A DNA stretch of 6,504 nt from an uncultured bacterium (GTDB lineage: Bacteria; Bacillota_I; Bacilli_A; Mycoplasmatales; Metamycoplasmataceae). The notes under the pieces were generated by a model that saw only the letters and a list, made by a program, of their open reading frames with translations, was not told the origin of the DNA and did no database searches. The DNA lies in NCBI GenBank assembly GCA_929200685.1, contig CAKNAO010000002.1:15449-21952 (forward strand), in the 5' to 3' direction. Each line of letters starts with the position of its first letter. Positions within the stretch are counted from its first letter, which is position 1. Positions 5,246 through 6,504 of this stretch are shown in pieces. Position numbers and translations under genes: made by a program.

Positions 5246-6504
5246 TTAATTATATGTACTTCAAAAATAAATTTTAACTTTTTCTTCAATTCGACCAAAT
5301 TTTATTTTAAAATAAATACTTATAGATGTTCAATAACCAACTTTTTCTTTTTCTCCATAAATATGAGTTAAAGCATTTTTTTGTTCTTCAGTTAAATTAA
5401 GAACATTATGATTTTTAATTGCATTAATAACTTTAGGGTTATCTTCAAATAAATCACGTAAACCTTTTTTGTCTAAAGTTTTTTCATTCATTTTATCATA
5501 TAAAATTTTTGTTTTTTTTCTATCTAATATATCTTGATTTATTTCTTTTTCTGTTTTAGCTCTTTTTGCTTTAAAGATTTCGACTTTTTTTGTAAAAATA
5601 CCTTTTGATAATAAAAGAACAATTGGAACACCTTCAAGAGTAAGTTCATTTTCATCATCTTCTATAGAAATAGTAATTCCATCAAAGTTTTTAGGATAAC
5701 CACTTAAAGTTTTAATTTTTGTTAAAATTTCTTCTTTATTTTTAGTTATTGAACCACTTAATTCATCAATAATAATTTCTTTAGAATTTGAAGGTAAATT
5801 ATTTAGTAATATTTCAATTTCAGCAATTTTTTCAATATCTGTTTTACTTCTCTTTACTATAAAACCTATTACCTTTTTTCTAACATTGCCTTTTGATATT
5901 TGCAACACAATTGCAACACCTTCAAGATTAATTTCAGTATCTTCATCTTTAATAGAAATAGAAACTCCTTTTAAATCTGAAGGATAAAAATTTAAAGCTT
6001 GAATCTTAGCAAGAATTGAATTTTTATTATTTGTTATTGAACCACCTATTTCATCAATAGTAATAGTTTTTGGAATATGCCTTTCTAATAAATTTTTAAT
6101 TTCATTAATATCATTTTGTATTTCAACTAAAGTTTGAATTTTTTTAACTCTAAATATTGAAACATTTTTTGATTGACCATTTTTTGTTAAAGTAAGTTCA
6201 AAATTAGTTCCTTCTAAACTAACAATATCATCACTTTCTTTTATTGAAATAATAACTCCATTTAAATCTAATTCACTATAACCACTTAAAAATTTAATTT
6301 TTTCAAGAATTGCTTCTTTATTATCAGTGATTGAACCACTTGTTGCTGCAATAGTAACTTCTTTTGAAGTTAAAGTATTTAATAATCTTTCAACTTCATT
6401 AATATCATTTTTTATTTCATCTTGACTTTGATTTCTTTTAACTCTAAATATTGAAACATCTTTTGATTGACCATTTTTTGTTAAAGTAAGTTCAACATTA
6501 ATTC
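5246..6504 (-). CDS. C-terminal part of a tandem-repeat protein, probable mycoplasma surface protein or lipoprotein (runs off the right edge)
   Basis: The visible 418 residues run in one open frame from the window edge to TAA at 5248-5246, reading two UGA codons near the end as Trp. At least three repeat units of 96-98 residues are seen, plus a partial one. Each unit has a strand-rich part (ELTLTKNGQSK.VSIFRVK or IVLLLSKGIFTKKVEIFK), a charged helix (INEVERLLN, INEIKNLLE), the turn SGSIT.NKE.IL.KI, and a segment ending in ISIK..D...LEG. After the last partial unit, from about 5515, comes an unrelated lysine-rich segment of about 90 residues. It contains KKGLRDLFEDNPKVINAI and ends in an aromatic tail (SISIYFKIKFGRIEEKV, then IYFWSTYN). 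No membrane segment or sorting motif is visible; any signal peptide lies outside. The alternating strand/helix units resemble repeat modules of mycoplasma variable surface lipoproteins, but I do not recognise the family and assign no function. It does not share the operon's tight spacing and appears to be a separate transcription unit. Confidence 0.85.
5516..5623 (-). repeat. Partial terminal repeat, unit D (about 36 residues)
   Basis: Only the opening third of a unit is present: IVLLLSKGIFTKKVEIFKAK followed by the start of a charged helix (EKEINQDIL). The SGSIT turn and ISI..D segments are missing, and the sequence passes into the distinct C-terminal segment. The exact end is approximate. 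Confidence 0.7.
5624..5911 (-). repeat. Tandem protein repeat, unit C (96 residues)
   Basis: This unit starts at IVLQISKGNVRKKVIGFIVK and contains EIEILLNNLP, SGSITKNKEEILTKI, FDGITISIEDDEN and LEGVP. It is clearly homologous to A and B in the protein but has diverged at the DNA level. Confidence 0.85.
5912..6202 (-). repeat. Tandem protein repeat, unit B (97 residues)
   Basis: This unit starts at FELTLTKNGQSKNVSIFRVK and contains DINEIKNLLE, GGSITNNKNSILAKI, LKGVSISIKDED and LEGVA. It is one codon shorter than unit A. After the near-identical opening, the rest has diverged from unit A. Confidence 0.85.
6143..6210. repeat. Near-identical 68-bp direct DNA repeat, copy 2
   Basis: This is the partner of 6437-6504, offset by 294 bp with three mismatches. 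It encodes the segment around LTLTKNGQSKNVSIFRVK in unit B. The neighbouring bases of units A and B, further into each unit, match far less well. Confidence 0.9.
6203..6496 (-). repeat. Tandem protein repeat, unit A (98 residues)
   Basis: This unit starts at VELTLTKNGQSKDVSIFRVK and runs through DINEVERLL, TSGSITDNKEAILEKI and LNGVIISIKESDD to LEGTN. It is followed directly by unit B. Its first part is almost identical in DNA to the start of unit B. Confidence 0.85.
6437..6504. repeat. Near-identical 68-bp direct DNA repeat, copy 1
   Basis: This stretch matches 6143-6210 with three mismatches (6460, 6496 and 6501) at a fixed offset of 294 bp, which is 98 codons. The match may continue beyond the window edge. 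Such identity inside otherwise diverged repeat units suggests recent duplication or gene conversion. Confidence 0.9.

Noticed and set aside
5330..5908. GTG at 5908 as the start, and TGA at 5332-5330 as the end, of a separate short protein
   Set aside because: The frame is open upstream to the window edge with continuing repeat homology, and TGA is Trp, so the protein extends in both directions to TAA at 5246.
6143..6504. A CRISPR array or insertion-sequence ends suggested by the direct repeats
   Set aside because: The repeats are inside one open frame, 294 bp apart in phase with the codons, with no spacer pattern or inverted termini.

Overview
This window is a very AT-rich piece of a mollicute (Mycoplasma-type) chromosome that uses genetic code 4, in which UGA encodes tryptophan. 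Read with the standard code, most genes appear broken. Read with UGA as Trp, each opens into one full-length, recognisable protein. I count 22 in-frame UGA codons and no in-frame UGG in the frames I translated. All genes lie on the minus strand, so transcription runs from high to low coordinates.

Region 6504-5246 (entering from the right edge) is the C-terminal 418 codons of a protein built from tandem repeats of 96-98 residues, followed by a different C-terminal segment. It resembles the repeat-built surface proteins or lipoproteins of mycoplasmas. The N-terminus, where a lipoprotein signal would be, lies outside the window. Parts of the two rightmost repeats are nearly identical at the DNA level, which points to recent duplication or homogenisation.

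Region 5245-5172 is a short intergenic gap. It holds a weak all-A/T hairpin behind the repeat gene and a good extended -10 promoter. The promoter lies so close to the next start codon that its transcript would be leaderless.

Region 5171-1 looks like one compact operon: mnmG (tRNA wobble-uridine modification), rlmH (23S rRNA pseudouridine-1915 methylation), an ECF-transporter S component most like the FolT group, cysS (cysteinyl-tRNA synthetase), rlmB (23S rRNA Gm2251 methylation), and the first 50 codons of a further gene that may be a sigma-70-like factor. Spacing is tight: an 11-nt overlap, a 12-nt gap, a 1-nt TAATG overlap, a 43-nt gap and a 16-nt gap. Each downstream gene has its own Shine-Dalgarno sequence. 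Most of the operon serves translation (tRNA modification, tRNA charging, ribosome maturation), with a vitamin-uptake membrane protein inserted among the RNA genes. No tRNA or rRNA genes, insertion sequences or CRISPR arrays were seen. No stretch over 300 bases lacks a gene.
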